A DNA stretch of 64,000 bases from Lichenostomus cassidix (Eukaryota > Chordata > Aves > Passeriformes > Meliphagidae): contig CM039210.1 in assembly GCA_008360975.2 (NCBI GenBank), positions 12,588,293-12,652,292 on the forward strand, written 5' to 3'. Position 1 is the first letter of the stretch, and each line of letters begins with the position of its first letter. Below the pieces are notes generated by a model, which ran no database searches, was not told the origin of the DNA, and saw nothing but the letters and a program-made list of their open reading frames with translations. The position numbers were made by a program, and so were the translations under genes. Below are positions 40,928-52,006 of the stretch, in pieces.

Positions 40928-41188
40928 AGAACAGTCATCCTAGAATCGGGTGATGCCCATGGGATTCCCTTGGATGTGCATGGACCACTAGATCAGGGAT
41001 TCAGGGCACTGCTTGTGGGGAGGCCTAATGCCACCAGCCAAGGGATCCTTGTTCTTCCAGAAGTTATAGATGCTGATTTTACAGGCCAGATTCATGCTAC
41101 GGTTTCCACATCAGATCCCCCCGTCACTATCCCTGAAAAGACTCACATTGCTCAATTGTTGCCTTTGAGTCTGCTGTTCCCAGGGTAG
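40928..41188 (+). pseudogene. dUTPase of ERV-H
   Basis: ALLVGRPNATSQGILVLPE, VIDADFTGQIHATV and [17 protein letters not shown]. It begins at the end of the gag deletion and is shifted from the protease that follows. Confidence 0.82.
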
Positions 41189-41277
41189 ACCAGCAATCTG
41201 GCAGAGGTAACTGCACTGAACTGCCAGGACTTCCGCAGGTCTACTGGGCTGCTGCCATCTCTAATGAGTCACCACAG

Positions 41278-41548
41278 ATGACATGTACCCTCATCATGCC
41301 GAAAGCGCATCTTCACCGAATTCGGATCCGAGGTTTGATTGATACAGGTGCTGATGCAATGATTCTTTCCTACACTTCATGGCCTCCTTCATGGCCTCTA
41401 GCCCCTGCGGGATCAGCTATCGTGGGGCTGGGAGAAACCACACAGAGCCGACTGAGTAAGGACCTGTGTTAGTGAAGGATCCAGAGGGACACACGGCCTC
41501 AATCCGGCCCTTTGTCACTTCAGCTCCAATTACCTCTGGGGACAGGAT
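41278..41548 (+). pseudogene. pro: Protease of ERV-H
   Basis: [18 protein letters not shown] holds [15 protein letters not shown] and GLGETTQS follow. A shift after 41472 separates it from the region leading into RT. Confidence 0.82.
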
Positions 41549-44311
41549 GTGTTGGCAGTCTGGGGGGTGAATCTCGACAAATTTTTAATAGGGGTCACTG
41601 TGTGCAAGGGTGCACCGTATTCCACGCTATCTCTGCGATGGCTGACCAAAACACCTATATGGGAACAACAGTGGCCCCTGCCAAAAGACAAATTAGTCTC
41701 CCTTTGTCAGCTGGTTCAGGAGCAATTACAACAGGGACACATTGAGCCTTCTACTAGTCCCGGGAACACCCCAGTTTTCGTGATTAAGAAAAAATCAGGG
41801 AAATGGAGACTGTTGCAAGATCTCTGAAAAGTTAATGCAGTGATGGAAAGTATGGGGAGCTTACAACCTGTCATGCCTTCACCTACAATGATTCCCACAG
41901 GGTGGGAAATCTTGATGGTTGATTTGAAGGATTGTTTATTCACAATCCCTTTGCACCCCAATGACAGGCTGAAATTTGCCTTTACTGTGCCTGCAATTAA
42001 CAATGCGGAGCCTGTAAAGAGATTTCAATGGAAAGCGTTACCTCAGGGCATGAAGAATAGCCCGACTATCTGTCAATGGTATGTCGCTCAGGCCTTGTCC
42101 GGAATCCGTGAGCAGTTTCCTGAGGCACTCTGTTACCATTATATGGATGATATCCTGGTGGCAGCAGCCACCCAGGACGAGTTGCGGAGGTTACAGCCTC
42201 GATTGCTCAATGCCTTGCATTCCTATGGGTTGCAAGTGGCTACGGAGAAAGTTCAACAACAGCCTCCTTGGAAATATTTAGGAGTCAAAATTTTGGATCA
42301 AACCATACAACATCAAGAGGTGCAGTTTTCAGACTCTATTAAGACACTGAATGATGGCCAAAAATTGATGGGTTTCATCAACTGGTTACGTCCGTATTTG
42401 GGACTAACCAATGCGCAACTTTCCCCACTTTTTAAAATTTTAAAGGGGGACTCTGATCTAAACTCACCTCAGCAATTGACTCCTGAGGCGCGACAGGTGC
42501 TGAATGAGGTGGAGCAAGCTGTTTCTCCTCGTCAGGTTTATCGAGTAGATCCCTCTGCTGATATCACTGTTTTCATTACTGCTCCAGACCTCCATCCTAC
42601 AGGTATCATTGGCCAGTGGAACAAACAATGGGATGACCCTTTGCATATCCTGGAATGGGTCTTTTTGCCCCATCAGCCAAAAAAGACAGCACCCACATTG
42701 TTCGAATTGATAGCCTGCCTGATAATCAAAAGCCATTATCGGTGTTTACAATTGATGTTAGCGGATCCTGCAACAATTGTTGTTCCGGTATCATGGGACA
42801 GCTTTGAATTGCGTTTTGCTAATAGCGCTCCTTTGCGTAGTGCACTGCAAAATTTCTCAGGGCAGATTGCTTACCATCTGCCCAGCCACAAATTGCTGCA
42901 GCTGGCAAAATCAATCAATCTTACATTGCGGCCAAAGTATTGTTGCGTGCCAGTTCACGGACCCACCGTCTTCACGGACGGTTCTGGGAAAACAGGAAAG
43001 GCCATTGTTACCTGGAAGGAAGGATCTGAGTGGCAAGTGCTGAAAAGCCACGAGATAGGCTCTGCGCAGCTGGTTGATTTGAAGGCAGTTGCCATGGCTT
43101 TTCAGCGGTTTTCTCAGGTGCATTTGAATTTGGTCACTGACTCTGCCTATGTAGCGGATATAACCAAACGTTTGGATTGTTCACTTTTAAAGGAAGTCAA
43201 TAATGCAACTCTGTTTTCACTGTTGCGAACTTTGTGGTATGCAATTCAAGTTCGAGTGCATCCATATTTTATTTTGCACATTTGAAGCCACACCAAATTA
43301 CCAGGTTTTATAACAGAAGGCAATGCCAGGGCTGACATGTTAGCCAACCCAGCATGGGTGGCACCTCAACCTGACAAAATTGCACAAGCCAAGGCATCGC
43401 ACAATTTCTTTCATCAGAGTGCACATACCCTGCACAAGCAGTTTCAATTGATGCCAACTGAGGCTCGTGACATTGTCAGCGCTTGTGCTGATTGCCACAG
43501 ACTGGCTGCACCTCTGCCACTGGGGGTAAACCTCAGGGGCCTAAAGCTCTTGCAGCTGTGGCAGACGGATGAGATGCACATCCCTGAATTTGGCCAAGTC
43601 AAATATGTGCACGTATCTATTGACACTTTCTCCTCAGACATGTGGATGTCTGCTCATACTGGGGAAAAGGGCCGCGATGTCATTGCCCATTGGAAATTGG
43701 CTTTCTCGGTCCTGGGCATGCCATCTACTGGGAAAACGGATAATGGTCCTGCCTACGCCTAGCAGAAGACGTGGCAGTTTTCGCACCTATGGGGAGTAGA
43801 CCATAAATTTGGTATTCTGCATTCTACTACTGGCCAAGCCATTGTCGAACACACTCATGGTACTTTGAAGCGTGTTTTGGAAAGGCAAAAAGGGGGAATG
43901 CATGGGGAAACCCCACAGAGCTGAATAGACAAAGCTTTGTATGCAATTAATCACCTCACAGTGCCACCAAATTCGAATAATCCTGTGATCTTGAACCATT
44001 TTCTCTCTTTGCAGTCATCAGGCGAGATGCACTTGCCCCAGGCAATGGTCTGGGTACAGAAACTACTTACTAACACTTGGGAAGGTCCACATGAGCTTAT
44101 TGGTTGGGGTCGTGGGTATGCTTGCATTTCCACAGATACTGGGATACGGTGGCTGCCTGCAAGATGCGTTTGCCCTGTCCTGCAACTCCAGAGAAAGAAC
44201 CAGCAAACTCAAAATGATAACCCGAATGCAGAACATCAAGCGAATGATCCTTCTTATGATGGCCAGGATTTCGACCATCAGGCAGACGGTCCTTCCACAA
44301 GCAGAGACTGA
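41549..44311 (+). pseudogene. pol: RT, RNase H and integrase of ERV-H, one frame with four stops
   Basis: The best preserved pol of the family: about 920 codons in one phase, interrupted only by TGA 41825-41827, TGA 43283-43285, TAG 43760-43762 and TGA 43922-43924. [39 protein letters not shown]. RNase H: VFTDGSGKTGKAIVTW, LVTDSAYVADITKRLD. Integrase: HHCC (HNFFHQSAHTLHKQ, SACADCH), TDEMHIPEFG, KTDNGPAYA, IVEHTHGT. C-terminal domain to STSRD at 44308. At 41825 and 43283 the ERV-A copy has arginine, so CGA-to-TGA decay is likely. Confidence 0.92.
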
Positions 44312-44640
44312 ACTTTAAGTTTCTTTTATTATGGAGTCAGAAAGCAAGGACTTTGAAATTAAGTTTAGAATTAATTTTGATAGAACTGTGATTTAGAATT
44401 GGGTTTTGATAGATGTATGACCTGTGGTATTGCCAGAGAGTCTCTCTGTCCACCTTAAATCAGCATCTGGTTTGGGCTCTGTTCGGTAACTGGCCACTAC
44501 TGAGCAGACCTCTTATCGGTATTCAATTTAGGCTCTGTTTGGTAACTGGCCATTACCAAGCAGATCCTTTATGCTGAATCTGTTCTCCCTTCTTCAAGGG
44601 ACCTACAGAGGATTACAAGCAATACCTTTTGATTTTTAAA
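44312..44640 (+). other. Env-less 3' region of ERV-H with duplicated motif
   Basis: No env frame between integrase and polypurine tract. Two imperfect repeats around ggctctgttcggtaactggcca (in part, 44472 and 44529) about 57 bases apart, also present in ERV-A at 1197-1480. Confidence 0.7.
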
Positions 44641-44654
44641 CAAAAAGGCGGAAC
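44641..44654 (+). promoter_or_regulatory. Polypurine tract of ERV-F/H
   Basis: caaaaaggcggaac directly before LTR start TGTGGC. Confidence 0.75.
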
Positions 44655-44925
44655 TGTGGCTGCACAGGGCCTCTCCTGGGACACTTTCCTTTCTCATGCA
44701 AAGTATGAGATTCATAGATTAAGACTGTGAGAACAGCGTCTGTTTGGAATTTGGTGTCGTAGCACCTCAGCCAATCACCCTGGGGGGGGGGGCTGACTGC
44801 TGACCAATTGCAATATTGTTCTCGCCTGTATATATAAAGCATGTTAATCACAATAAATTTTCTTCTGTTGCTTTGAGCAAGCTGGTGTGTGCTCCGATCA
44901 CTTTGTTCCAGGTACAACTGTGACA
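44655..44925 (+). repeat. 3' LTR of ERV-F
   Basis: 271 bp; TGTGGCTGCACAGG to GTACAACTGTGACA, aligning along its length to 36360-36628. Confidence 0.9.
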
Positions 44926-44931
44926 GTTTGC

Positions 44932-45514
44932 AGCACAAGACATATGGAATAAATTGAGTGAAGAGGGTATAGAAGTACCTTTAACCAAACGCCAAAGACC
45001 CTCTAAAGAAGTAAAGTTTTTGGGAGTTTGGTGGGTTTCAGGGAGAGCTGTAATTCCAGATGAAACTGTTAAAAAATTAGACACCATACCTACCCCCACG
45101 ACCAAAAAGGAGCTGTAGCAAGTCATGGGTACTCTGGGGTACTGGAGAAAGCATGTTCCTGGGTTTTCTATAATAGCAAGGCCCTTATATACACTAATGA
45201 GAAAAAAACAGGCATGGGAATGGGATGATACTCACCAACAGGCCCTGCAAACACTAATAGAGGAGTTAAAAACTTACCAATCACTTGGTCCATTCCATCC
45301 CAGTAGTCCTATAGTAGGCGAATGGGGCTTTGCTGAACATGGAACTTACTGTAACCTGTTCCAAAGGGGACCACAGGGGCTGAAACATCCCCTGGGATTC
45401 AGCTCCACAGCATTTAAGGATACTGAAATAAAATATTCCGACTGGGAGAAGAGACTTCTATCTCTTACCAGAGCTCTTAAACAAGTAGAAAAAAATCCAG
45501 CAGAAGCAACCTGT
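44932..45514 (+). pseudogene. pol: RT thumb and connection of ERV-G
   Basis: Continues the RT broken at 36359: VKFLGVWWVSGRAVIP, GTLGYWRKHVPGFSIIARPL, PLGFSSTAFKDTEIKYSDWEK. One TAG near 45116. Confidence 0.8.
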
Positions 45515-46716
45515 TAAAATTCAAGGACCTTTCAATTTTTTAGCTAGTGTGTAAAAAAAAGCTGTGCTCCGCCTGAGAGCATTGCACAAAGACTCACAGT
45601 ACACAAGTGGTATGCATACCTTTCAGGAATCATAGACCAGATATTTATCACTGAAGGGCCAACAAAGCCTACAAAATTGCAGATGACTATTACTCCAGAC
45701 ACACTAGTCCTACAGCAACCATACAAGAGTAGCCCTATATCTAATGCCCCTGCACTTACCTAAAATTCTGAGGTAAAAGGTGTTTGGTTCACTGATGTCT
45801 CAGCCAAACGTATTGATGGTAAATGGAAGTACAGAGCAGTGGCTCTGAATATTGAAACAGGAGTGGAAGTGATAGAACAAGGATTAGGAAGTGTACAAGT
45901 GGGAAAATTGAAAGCTGTGTTACTGTCAGCAAAGGAAAAGGCAGAGAAAGTGTATGTAGACTCCTATGCTGTGTGGCCTGGTGCCACAAAGTGGTTGTAT
46001 CAGTAGGAAGCATTAAATTGGCAGGTAAATGGAAAAGCAGTTTGGCAGAAAGAGGATTGGAAATGGCTATTAACAGAAGCTCAAAACTGGAAAATCCAGA
46101 TAGGCTGGGTTAAAGCGCATTCAAATGACCAGACATTGCAAACATTTTGAAACAACAAAGTAGATCAGCTAACAAAAATATAAAAGATAAAAAGTAATGA
46201 AGTAGAAGACCCACAACACTGGTACCGATTGTGTGAGTAGTTGCATCGTAAATTAAAGCATACCGGATAGGAAGCTCTTTTTTTTGCAGAACAAAGTAGA
46301 GGGTGGTAAATAACCAGAAAGATGTGCAAAGACACTCTCACACAGTGTCCACAGTGCCAGCTGAGGCTCGAACAAAATCACCCAGATAAAACACCACCTT
46401 TACACATCAAAAATAATAAGTCACTCTGGTCAACCGGGCAAACAGATTATATTGGGGCTTTAAAAACATCTAATGGTTATAAGTACATACTAACAGGGTT
46501 GAAGTCATATCTGGACTATTAAAAGCCACAAAAAGCAGACAGGCTAACACAGAAGCCACTATCTCAGGACTCAGCGAGTGGTTTTCTAGCCTTCTTATCC
46601 CAGACTTTATACAGAGTGACAATGGATCACATTTTACCAGCGTGGTAGTAAAGGAATGGGCCAGGAAGGAAGGTATCAAATGGATTTTCCACACACCTTA
46701 TTATCCACAGGCAAAC
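45515..46716 (+). pseudogene. pol: RNase H and integrase (first part) of ERV-G
   Basis: RNase H: GVWFTDVSAKRIDGKWKY, VYVDSYAVWPGA, VKAHSND. Integrase: zinc module (LHRKLKHTG, CPQCQL), STGQTDYIGALKTSNGYKY and, in another frame, IQSDNGSHFTS and FHTPYYPQAN. Broken at 46716 by LTR-J. Confidence 0.82.
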
Positions 46717-47388
46717 TGTTGTAACGCATTCTTCCCTCCCCTGACCCCGCCCCTTTGACCCCTCCTGACTGGATGATGTGAGTCAGGACCGCCTCCCAGC
46801 CCCAGAGATAAAAGCCCCCAGCAGGACCCGGAACGAGCCCTCTTTCATTTCGGCCTCAATGGATCCCACATCCGCCCCCATCTCCCCATCCCCCCTCCAC
46901 AGTTCCCTTACCCCCTCCCCTGTTATCCTAAATAAAATCACCATGGAAGCCTGGAATGGAACAGCTGCCTTTCTAAACCTGTGACACTTCTATGAGGACC
47001 GAGTCTGAACAGCCCCACAGCTCCCAGCCACGGAGAGCCCTCTCTGCGTGTTCAGGCTCTTGGGCAGCCCTCCCCCTGTGGCTAGCACAGGTCTTTCTCG
47101 TGAGAACATTCCGTTGTGTTTTATAAACAAAGATAAAGTTTGGATGTTTTTTAAACAGTGTCTTGAGATTTGGACAGTTCAGGCCTGGCCAATCAGGCCT
47201 AGGGGGAGGTTTCTGGCTGACCAATCTGGGCGACCTCTGAAAAGTCTATATATATTGAAATCAAAATAATAAATCCTCTCTTTCTTGCTACACTGAGAAC
47301 TCGGGTCTTTTCTCTGCTAGCGGCTCAACAGCAACATCCCCCAGCAGCGGGGGGGGGCTGCCCGAGGGTTTACACTGCTGCAGCAAAC
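46711..47388 (+). mobile_element. LTR-J, solo LTR in ERV-G integrase, itself carrying a solo LTR
   Basis: Body 46717-47382, TGTTGTAACGC to CACTGCTGCA, flanked by perfect gcaaac (46711-46716, 47383-47388). Promoter-like agataaaag near 46806, aataaaatc near 46931. Integrase codons continue on both sides (YYPQAN then TVERANG). Confidence 0.88.
47071..47342 (+). mobile_element. Solo LTR of the ERV-A family nested in LTR-J
   Basis: Body 47077-47336 (260 bp), TGTGGCTAGCACAGG to GCTCAACAGCAACA, with perfect tccccc duplications (47071-47076, 47337-47342). Confidence 0.92.
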
Positions 47389-47742
47389 AGGACGGTGGAA
47401 CGAGCCAATGGTTTGCAAAAACGTTACCTGAAACCGCATGATCCAAACTGGGATGAAAGATTATTTTCCATGCTATACCAAATAAATAATAGATATGGGA
47501 TAATGAGTAGCCCAGTTTCAAAAGCTTTCTCAAGCCCTATATCTTTTGAAACAACTCCACATGACAAAATTGAAACCTTCCAAATTAATCTAACAGTGGG
47601 CCAACCAGTTATGGTAAAGCTACCCCACATTGGGATTGTACCAATGATGCTAACAAACACTCGAGGGCCCATGGCCTGGGTAGCTACTGATTCTAATGGC
47701 CACCAACATAAAATCAGCTCCCAATGGGTATTCCCCACATTT
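47389..47742 (+). pseudogene. pol: Integrase C-terminal part of ERV-G
   Basis: TVERANGLQKRYLKPHDPNW with the catalytic glutamate, then PVMVKLPHIGIVPM and WVATDSNGHQHKISSQWV, the C-terminal DNA-binding domain, ending PTF at 47742. Confidence 0.82.
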
Positions 47743-47759
47743 TAAACTATATTTGTTTC

Positions 47760-49502
47760 TATAGCAAATCTGGTTTTGCTCTGGGCAAAAACCTATTTCC
47801 CCAATGAAGCCTTGCAAACCATTCCTACACTGCCCCCATGTGGCAGCAGTGAAAACAGTGATGTGTTTGCAACTAAAGGCCAAAGAGGGAATAGCTACTC
47901 TCTGGAAAACGTTTATCACTACTCAAATTCTGCTGTTTTAGTTTCTCTAATGACCTTAAATGTTTAAGAATATCCTCACCAGATAAAAGACTAAGTGTGT
48001 ACCCCAAACGTGAAACAAGAAACGCTCGAGCAGAAGAAGAAGGAACTATTTGCTACCTACACGGCTGTGAAAACTTCAGAAATTCCTGGACTCCTAAAGA
48101 CAAATAACATCCATTCCACACACATGGAAGACTACATGGGACTGCCCACCAACCAGTAAATCCATTGTAATCAAAATGTTTATTACAATGCTGCATACAT
48201 TTTTATGCCAACAGGTCAATGTTTTTAACAATGCTGAATGGCATGTCAGCCACCCCGATAAAACCTTGCAATTAGTCATTATAAAAGGGAATCCAGAATG
48301 AAATATCAATACTTTCGTGACTCATTCTAACCTAACCCAAATAGAGCAAATGCTACCTAACTCATAGAAAGAGAACACCCATCTCAAACTAATACAAGCT
48401 GTGACCTTAATAGCTAATCGAAGCAATTGTTGGATCTGTTCTCAGTTCCCTACTCACTCAGATGAAGGTACTTGTATGATGGGAATTCCCACACCAAGTA
48501 TATTTTCTAATGGTATCCCTCCTGCCAAAATAATGCTTTCTGGGGGGAAAAACAGTCCACACAGTTATAGACCAGCAAATACTAACAATAGACATAGTGG
48601 CTGTGGGAACCTCCTGTATTCACAGATGTCTAGAGGGACAAGGGGTGACTTCTCACCAAGAAATGAAGTTATCTGAATGTAACCGTGGGGACAGGGTAGG
48701 AATCTATCCCAAGTGTCATTCATATCTGGACATAACTAAAAAAGTCATTTTAACCACACAATGGTGGCCTATTCCAGACAGCATAGAATACTATTGGCTT
48801 TGTGGAAATCAAGCTAGAAAAGCTCTACCCCCTCTTTGGCAAGGAATATGCACCATGGGTACAGTTGTCCCAGAGATAGACATTACTGACAAATCAGAAT
48901 TTCCCCGAGAACACCTACGATCTTTTATAACAAGATAAAGATGAAATTTAAATCCCTTATTTGAGAGGCCTACTGGGTTTCATAGATTTGTAAGAGGGTT
49001 CTTACCATGGATAGGAGTACCTGAATTAGAACAAGCAATAGTAAATATATCTGGAGTTATTGAACAAATAGAAAATTGGACAGATGATGCAATCAGTGCC
49101 TTGCAACAAGAAATTACCAGCCTCTCAAAGGTAGTTAAGCAAAACTAAATGGCTTTGGATTTGCTGTTAGCCTCCAAAGGTGGGGTATGCACAGTCATCA
49201 ACACAAGCTGTTGTGTATACATAGATCAAACCCTCAGAATACAGACCAACCTAGAGGAAATTAGGAAAAACACTAAAAGCTTACACGAGATCCAGAAGGA
49301 TCAAGGAACAGATGTATTTGATTGGATTCCAAATCTAAGTGCAATCATGAGGAAACTAATTTGCATAATAATTGTAGTTCTAACATTAATGATCGGGATA
49401 TGGATCATATTCCAAATTTGCAAAATTGGGACCAACAAAATATGTAAATCTAATGATAACCATCTGTTGGAAAACACAGTTTTCCAGCAAAACTTGTGTT
49501 AG
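47760..49502 (+). pseudogene. env: Gamma-type env of ERV-G
   Basis: The surface region is heavily broken but keeps short pieces (NCWICSQFP; GDRVGIYPKCHSYLD; LCGNQARKALPPLW). The TM subunit is clearer: fusion-proximal RGFLPWIGVPELEQAI, heptad-like helix IEQIENWTDDAISALQQ, a TAA at 49146-49148, LDLLLASKGGVC and CTVINTSCC, a CX6CC motif typical of gamma-type Env, then a membrane helix (LICIIIVVLTLMIGIWIIF). Not functional. Confidence 0.82.
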
Positions 49503-49643
49503 TTGAGCAGGCCTGAACAAAGCCTCAGCATAGGCAGGCCTCAGTAAAAATCCTAGTAAAGTGTCATGAGAAGCTAAAACCTGGGAACCACAGCTGTGTT
49601 TCTAGGCTGTGAGAAAAATGTTATGAGAAAAGATAAGGAGTCA
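49503..49643 (+). other. 3' end of ERV-G with 25 bases of its LTR start
   Basis: After env, 49619-49643 reads TGTTATGAGAAAAGATAAGG..., the start of the LTR that is complete at 50952. A short purine run (gagaaaaa) precedes it. Confidence 0.6.
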
Positions 49644-50951
49644 GAAGTGTGTCGTGGGTTTGAGACAGGACCCTTGCCAGGAGGATGCACGAAAAAGGGT
49701 AAACAGGCTTTAAGCTTAAAGTTGCAAAAGGTGATTTAATTACTTAACAGAATTGGAGGATAAATGCAAGGCAAAAATAAACTTTTCATACATCATTTTG
49801 TTCACTCCCCTCTCTTTTTTAGGAACCTATAGTATTTACCTCCTTTTTTCTTTTACAATTCACAAGCCAGGTGGGGAGGGGCAGGGTGTGGGGTTGCTTT
49901 TTAGTTCACAGAGCAGATTCTCAAATTTATTTATCACTAGAATTCTTCTACTACAAATATTCTTTATCTCTACTCGTTTTTCTCTCTTTCTTCAGACAGT
50001 TTTCTGCTCTCACCCCCACCCTCTTAAGAAGCAGTCTCTGCACTCACTCACTCCCCTTCCCTCTTTCTAAACCAGCAACACAGACAGGGGGCAGGTTGAG
50101 GGGTCCTCTGGTCAGTCCAATCAGGAAAAGAGGTTCTCTACTTAGCCAGGGGTCTTTCTCACGAGAGACAGTCCTCTGAGAACTTCTTTGGCATGGGTCC
50201 AATCTCACGAGCAACATCCCGCCCGAAATTCTGCTGTAACATGAGTCTTTTTGTCCATAGGGTGCTGTGCAGACTCTCTCAAGCTGAGGTTAGGCTGCTT
50301 CTATCTCAGGAGCAAGGCTTTTCTCTCTCTTGCAAGGCCTTTGCAGTTTTAACTCTTAAATGAGACTCCCACTGGTTCACAGTCTTTTCCAGGCATCTAC
50401 CTGCCCTTCTGGCGTGGGCTGTGGGCAGAATTTCTGCACTCCTGTGGACTCTATGGGCTGCAGGGGGACCTCCTGCCCCCCCCATGGCTTTTACTGTGGC
50501 TCGCAGAGATTTCAGCTCCAGCACTGGAGCACCTCTTCTCTCACTGTCTTCACTGACCTTGGCACTCTCCATGTTGTTCACACTCTACCTATTTTTACCT
50601 CCACCTCCTCCTCCTCCAACTACAAAGAAGTGAAAGAAGTGCGCGCCTGCTTTGTTTTGAATTTTTCTTAAATATGTTTTCACAGAGGCGTAACCAGCAC
50701 CTCCAATTGGTTCAAACTTGGCCCAGCAGCATGTCTATCACCTTCAGAGCCATCAGAGATTGGCTCTGCTGGACTTAATGTAAAAACTTTCAGAACTTGC
50801 ACTCAGGATACACAGGAGCCATCTTTGTGCCACACTCCACCCTTCAGACACCTCCCTAGGCCTACTAGAACAGCTTCTGAGGGGTCTAAATTTCTCCTAG
50901 ATGTTAAAAACACTCCACTGATGTTTTGGGCCAATTAAAACCACCACAAAG
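49644..50951 (+). repeat. 1.3 kb unit, copy 2
   Basis: Reverse-complement match of 5428-6981 over about 1.3 kb, here placed between two starts of the ERV-G LTR. It includes GSAGLNVKTFRTCTQDTQE on the plus strand and, on the minus strand, a 91-codon frame from an ATG (50581-50306) with RGAPVLELKSLRATVKAMGG. No LTRs, terminal repeats or poly-A tail are seen at its ends. Unidentified. Confidence 0.7.
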
Positions 50952-51610
50952 TGTTATGAGAAAAGATAGGGAGTCACCAGGAAGATCCCCTGAATATGTG
51001 AGAACAGACTGCAGATACGTGTGTAACTATAATTAGAAACATCTGTAACAGTATATAAGTTTCTCGTTTAGTGAAATAAAATGGAGCTTGCTTATATCTC
51101 TGTCTTGGTTTGAAAACAAACCAGTGGGAGATCACAAGTCAAGATTGAAATTAAAAATAAGTGAAATAATACAAGGAAAAGCACTGACAAAGTAAGATAC
51201 AACCTAACACCCTGTTAGGGTGGTAGTAGCAGTCCAACTGAAGTAGTCCAGTTGAAGCGGTGATCCTGTGAAGGTCTAGTCTCCAGCTGAAGATCCAGTA
51301 GTAGCTCTGGTCCTCTGGGAACCCAGTAGACAGGGCTAGCTCAGGCAGTTCCAAGGCCAGGTTATATCCACGTGGGAACACCTGGTTCCTCCCCCCTGGG
51401 CAGAGCATCCCACAATGGGATGAGATAAGTCCATGAGTCACACGGTGGGTCCCTGATGGCCTATTGCCTGTCATCCGGGGTGGGTCATTAGCAGGTGATA
51501 GCAGCTAACGGCCCACAGCTGGTGGTAATAGAATACTTAACTACATCTATATTGCAACCTAGGACAATCTCACATTGAGATTGCTGCTTGCTCTCTCTCG
51601 CCGATCGTCA
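50952..51610 (+). repeat. 3' LTR of ERV-G, interrupted by ERV-L solo LTR
   Basis: TGTTATGAG start; gtatataag at 51052, aataaaatgg at 51076; the remainder after the inserted LTR is 51572-51610 (cacattgagattgctgc...). The right edge is approximate. Confidence 0.65.
51096..51571 (-). mobile_element. Solo LTR of the ERV-E (ERV-L) family
   Basis: Body 51101-51566 (466 bp), on plus TGTCTTGGTTTG to CCTAGGACA, with perfect 5-bp duplications atctc (51096-51100, 51567-51571). Single copy of the U3 block duplicated in the ERV-E 5' LTR. A 5-bp duplication fits ERV-L. Confidence 0.93.
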
Positions 51611-51949
51611 ACCATCTTCTGTAAAAAATAGAAAACCCCAAAAGGAATAAATTTAACTTTGCTCATGTAGCTTTAGAATTCTATTTAGCACTATTGAAGT
51701 ACTAAATGATTTGACAGCTTCAATTGATGTCTAGGTATATACTTTATAGTTTTCTACAAGTATTACTTTAAAATATCTATGCCTTTAATCTGATTGTCCC
51801 AGTGAGAAAAAGGGGATTGCATCCTATATATAACCTAATCAATTTTAATTATATATCTACCTCTTCAAGTATAGAAATGGGAATTAGAATTACATTCTAA
51901 ATAAGTAAAACAAATTAAAATTCATTACATCCCCTAAACCAATCAAACT

Positions 51950-52006
51950 AATTATATATATATATCTATATATATCTATATATATCTATATATATCTATA
52001 TATGTG
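51950..52006. repeat. (TATATC)n-like microsatellite
   Basis: Alternating tatatatctatata units, about 57 bp. Confidence 0.9.

Larger units (their letters stand above)
36354..44931 (+). mobile_element. ERV-F/H: composite provirus of the ERV-A family with an internal LTR
   Basis: Outer LTRs 36360-36628 and 44655-44925 (about 90 percent alike by eye) with flanks gcttgc/gtttgc, five of six bases matching. Inside: PBS, gag, dUTPase and start of protease (ERV-F, to 39145), then a second, different LTR (39146-39415) with its own PBS and gag start, a deletion, dUTPase, complete protease, RT, RNase H, integrase, env-less 3' region and polypurine tract. The internal LTR has no partner. It interrupts the RT of ERV-G. 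Confidence 0.85.
34942..51610 (+). mobile_element. ERV-G: old provirus with gag, pol, gamma-type env and 3' LTR
   Basis: Scattered but collinear plus-strand pieces: gag (34.94-35.45), protease (35.47), RT (36.03-36.36 and 44.93-45.51), RNase H (45.78-46.18), integrase (46.2-46.72 and 47.39-47.74), env (47.76-49.50), LTR (50.95-51.61). Interruptions are ERV-F/H, LTR-J with a nested solo LTR, the 1.3 kb unit, and an ERV-L solo LTR. Stops are frequent. Not flanked by a matching 5' LTR; LTR-M precedes it instead. Confidence 0.75.
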
